DNA from: Bacteroidota bacterium | GTDB lineage: Bacteria > Bacteroidota > Bacteroidia > Chitinophagales > Chitinophagaceae | Direction: 5' to 3' | NCBI GenBank assembly: GCA_016868855.1 | Contig: VGFP01000003.1 | Span: 217,948 to 281,947, forward strand | Length of the DNA: 64,000 nucleotides | Shown here: one piece after another, positions 62,196 through 64,000 of the stretch | Position numbering within the stretch: the first letter of the stretch is position 1 | Layout: every line of letters begins with the position of its first letter | Made by a program: the position numbers and the translations under genes | The notes under the pieces: model-generated | Databases searched by the model: none | What the model was told of the DNA's origin: nothing | What the model saw: the letters and a program-made list of their open reading frames with translations, nothing else

Positions 62196-63791
62196 ATGAA
62201 AGCAGATATCATTGTTTGCGGAGGTGGACTCGGTGGATTCGCAGCGACACTTGCAGCTGCGAGAAACGGTTATAAAGTCATACTCACGGAAGAGACAGAT
62301 TGGATAGGTGGACAACTGACACAACAAGGCGTTCCACCGGATGAACATCCTTGGATTGAAACACATGGCGCTCCAGCGAGTTACATGAAGTTTCGCAATG
62401 AGGTGCGCAATTATTATAAGAGATACTATCCTCTTACAGCAGAAGCAAAAGCAAGACCCTTCCTGAATCCGGGTGATGGTGCTGTATCAAGGCTCTGCCA
62501 TGAACCGAGAATTGCATTGGTTGTATTGCATGAGATGCTCAAGCCATATATTGAAAGCGGACATGTTCACTTGCTCCTCCATCACAAAGTCGTTGAAGCA
62601 AAAGCCACCAAAATGGAGGTCAGTGAAGTAACGATCAAACATGTATTGAACAATACGACCATAAAAGCTGCTGCAGATTATTTTGTTGATGCAACTGAGT
62701 TGGGTGATCTGCTGCCGCTGACCAAGACAAGCTATGTGACCGGCGCCGAATCAAAAAAAGAAACTGGCGAAATGCATGCAGCTGCAGTGGCGAATCCTGC
62801 GAACCAACAATCATTCACCTGCTGCTTTGCGATTGATCACGAAGAAGGAAAAAACAATCTGATTGAGCAACCGAGTGAGTATGATTTTTGGAGGGATTAT
62901 ATTCCCGATTTACGTCCCGCTTGGACCGGAAAATTATTGAGTCTCACGTATTCTCATCCCGTTACGCTAGAACCCAGGACACTGGATTTCAATCCGGATG
63001 GAAGCACTGTGAACAAAACACTGAATCTCTGGAACTACCGCCGCATCATCTATCATAAAAATTTTCTTCCCGGCGTTTACAAAAGCGATATCAGTTTGAT
63101 CAACTGGCCGATGAATGATTATATGCTGGGAAATTTGATTGATGTGGGTGAAACTGCATTCAATCAACATGTTGCCCGCGCCAAACAACTCAGCCTGAGT
63201 TTGCTCTATTGGCTTCAAACAGAAGCCAAGCGTCCGGATGGAGGCATCGGATGGCCGGGACTCCGGTTGCGCAAGGATATCATGGGCACCGCAGATGGAA
63301 TGGCCAAGTATCCCTATATCCGTGAATCAAGAAGAATGAAAACAATTTTCACAGTGAAAGAAGAGCATGTGGGAAAAGAACAATTTGAAAATACCTATGG
63401 CAAAAAGGGAATGACGCATTTCCCATTTGAGGACAGTGTGGGGGTAGGATATTATCACATCGATTTGCATCCAAGCAGCACGGGTGACAACTATATTGAT
63501 TTTGATTCCATCCCCTTTCAGATTCCGCTGGGCAGTTTGATCCCCATTGAAAAAGAAAATTTATTGCCGGCTTGTAAAAATATTGGCACCACGCATATCA
63601 CCAACGGTTGTTTCAGGTTGCATCCTGTTGAATGGAGCATTGGTGAAGCAGTAGGCTGTTTGATCAGTTATTGTTTGAGCAAAAAAACAAGTCCCAGAAA
63701 AGTTGCAACGAACAAAGATGCATTGAAAATGTTTCAGGCATTTATTCAGCAACATGGACTAGAAATCAACTGGCCCAAGCAGGACAATTAG
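62196..63791 (+). CDS. FAD-dependent oxidoreductase (FAD_oxidored family)
   Basis: A 531-residue flavoprotein. The N-terminus has the FAD-binding Rossmann motif IVCGGGLGGFAATLAAARNG, then TEETDWIGGQLTQQGVPPDE. The second FAD segment is DYFVDATELGDLLPL near residue 165, and the C-terminus has KNIGTTHITNGCFRLHPVEW and GEAVGCL. This matches PF12831-type oxidoreductases, often encoded with carbohydrate catabolism genes in Bacteroidota, whose substrates are mostly unknown. No signal peptide is seen. It is divergent from the sugar transporter (52 bases) and overlaps the next, convergent gene by four bases. Confidence 0.87.
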   Translation: MKADIIVCGGGLGGFAATLAAARNGYKVILTEETDWIGGQLTQQGVPPDEHPWIETHGAPASYMKFRNEVRNYYKRYYPLTAEAKARPFLNPGDGAVSRLCHEPRIALVVLHEMLKPYIESGHVHLLLHHKVVEAKATKMEVSEVTIKHVLNNTTIKAAADYFVDATELGDLLPLTKTSYVTGAESKKETGEMHAAAVANPANQQSFTCCFAIDHEEGKNNLIEQPSEYDFWRDYIPDLRPAWTGKLLSLTYSHPVTLEPRTLDFNPDGSTVNKTLNLWNYRRIIYHKNFLPGVYKSDISLINWPMNDYMLGNLIDVGETAFNQHVARAKQLSLSLLYWLQTEAKRPDGGIGWPGLRLRKDIMGTADGMAKYPYIRESRRMKTIFTVKEEHVGKEQFENTYGKKGMTHFPFEDSVGVGYYHIDLHPSSTGDNYIDFDSIPFQIPLGSLIPIEKENLLPACKNIGTTHITNGCFRLHPVEWSIGEAVGCLISYCLSKKTSPRKVATNKDALKMFQAFIQQHGLEINWPKQDN

Positions 63792-64000
63792 AGATCACAA
63801 TTGGTTTTGTTATATGTCGGATCCCCCTGAAAACCCTTTGACATGGCAGTCCGGATAGTTGCACATCCCTGATCTTTCTTTCCCTGTGAGATTTCTGAAA
63901 CACCTTTGTAGTAGTAGGATTTACCGGCATTATTCCCACTCACAGCGATCGCCTTGTTGAAATACTTGATCGCCTGATTGAAGTCAGACATGGAATAATA
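63788..64000 (-). CDS. Tetratricopeptide-repeat protein, 5' end cut by window edge
   Basis: The minus strand is open from the right edge to a stop at 63788, giving the last 70 residues. The sequence YYSMSDFNQAIKYFNKAIAV followed by SYYYKGVSEISQGKKDQGC is one and a half TPR units, ending in a cysteine-containing tail (TYNKTNCDL) seen in secreted TPR proteins. The ATG at 63991 is internal to a repeat, so the real start lies beyond the window. Function unknown. Confidence 0.7.
   Translation of the reverse strand, partial: YYSMSDFNQAIKYFNKAIAVSGNNAGKSYYYKGVSEISQGKKDQGCATIRTAMSKGFQGDPTYNKTNCDL

Overview
The window looks like a chromosomal segment of a Bacteroidota bacterium, most likely from the Chitinophagaceae or a close relative; the family is inferred from protein character, not from a 16S gene. 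Supporting signs are the gliding/type IX secretion genes gldK-L-M-N in order, three TonB-dependent receptors, an HmuY lipoprotein, DUF4271 beside uroporphyrinogen-III synthase, a split transketolase, almost no Shine-Dalgarno sites, and many TAnnTTTG promoter elements directly in front of start codons.

Layout. 1-13 kb is mostly housekeeping: dxs (cut by the left edge), scpA, an EamA transporter, frr, the N-terminal half of transketolase, an FtsX-type permease with rbfA, an MsbA-like ABC exporter, a DksA-like protein with a histone-H1-like Lys/Ala/Pro tail, and ileS. 13-17 kb is a probable haem-uptake unit (AraC regulator with five clustered cysteines, TonB receptor, HmuY). 17-27 kb holds gyrB, a small conserved protein, a SUI1/YciH factor, gpmI overlapping a second TonB receptor, an ECF sigma factor with a membrane-anchored beta-barrel partner, and uvrC. 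27-32 kb is gldKLMN. 32-45 kb carries a DUF255 thioredoxin-like protein, hemD, DUF4271, a BamA-like gene interrupted by one in-frame stop, hemW, gpsA, a two-gene efflux unit, and a PLP enzyme plus amino-acid permease. 45.7-48 kb is a cobalamin riboswitch driving a BtuB-like receptor, followed by two seven-base-period repeat arrays.

48-64 kb is more accessory in character: marC, rmuC, a three-gene deoxysugar oxidation cassette (mutarotase, dehydrogenase, lactonase), and a tRNA-Arg(CCG) preceded by a partial copy of itself split by a 20-base palindrome. A tightly coupled three-gene operon follows: a polyvalent-protein-type kinase fold, a class I isoprenoid-synthase-like protein with DDxxD, and an exported protein with the DxDDT motif of class II terpene cyclases. 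This operon is the best candidate for a little-described system. Next come a TPR protein, a deletion scar joining fragments of a T9SS cargo gene and an AraC gene, a BamA-like protein, arginase, a PqaA-like hydrolase, a sugar transporter with a seven-base repeat inserted in frame, an FAD oxidoreductase and a TPR gene cut by the right edge.

No CRISPR array, insertion sequence, integrase or rRNA gene was seen. Many convergent gene pairs abut or share their stop codons, so the coding density is very high. Functions come from recognised motifs and family resemblance judged by eye; no database search was run.
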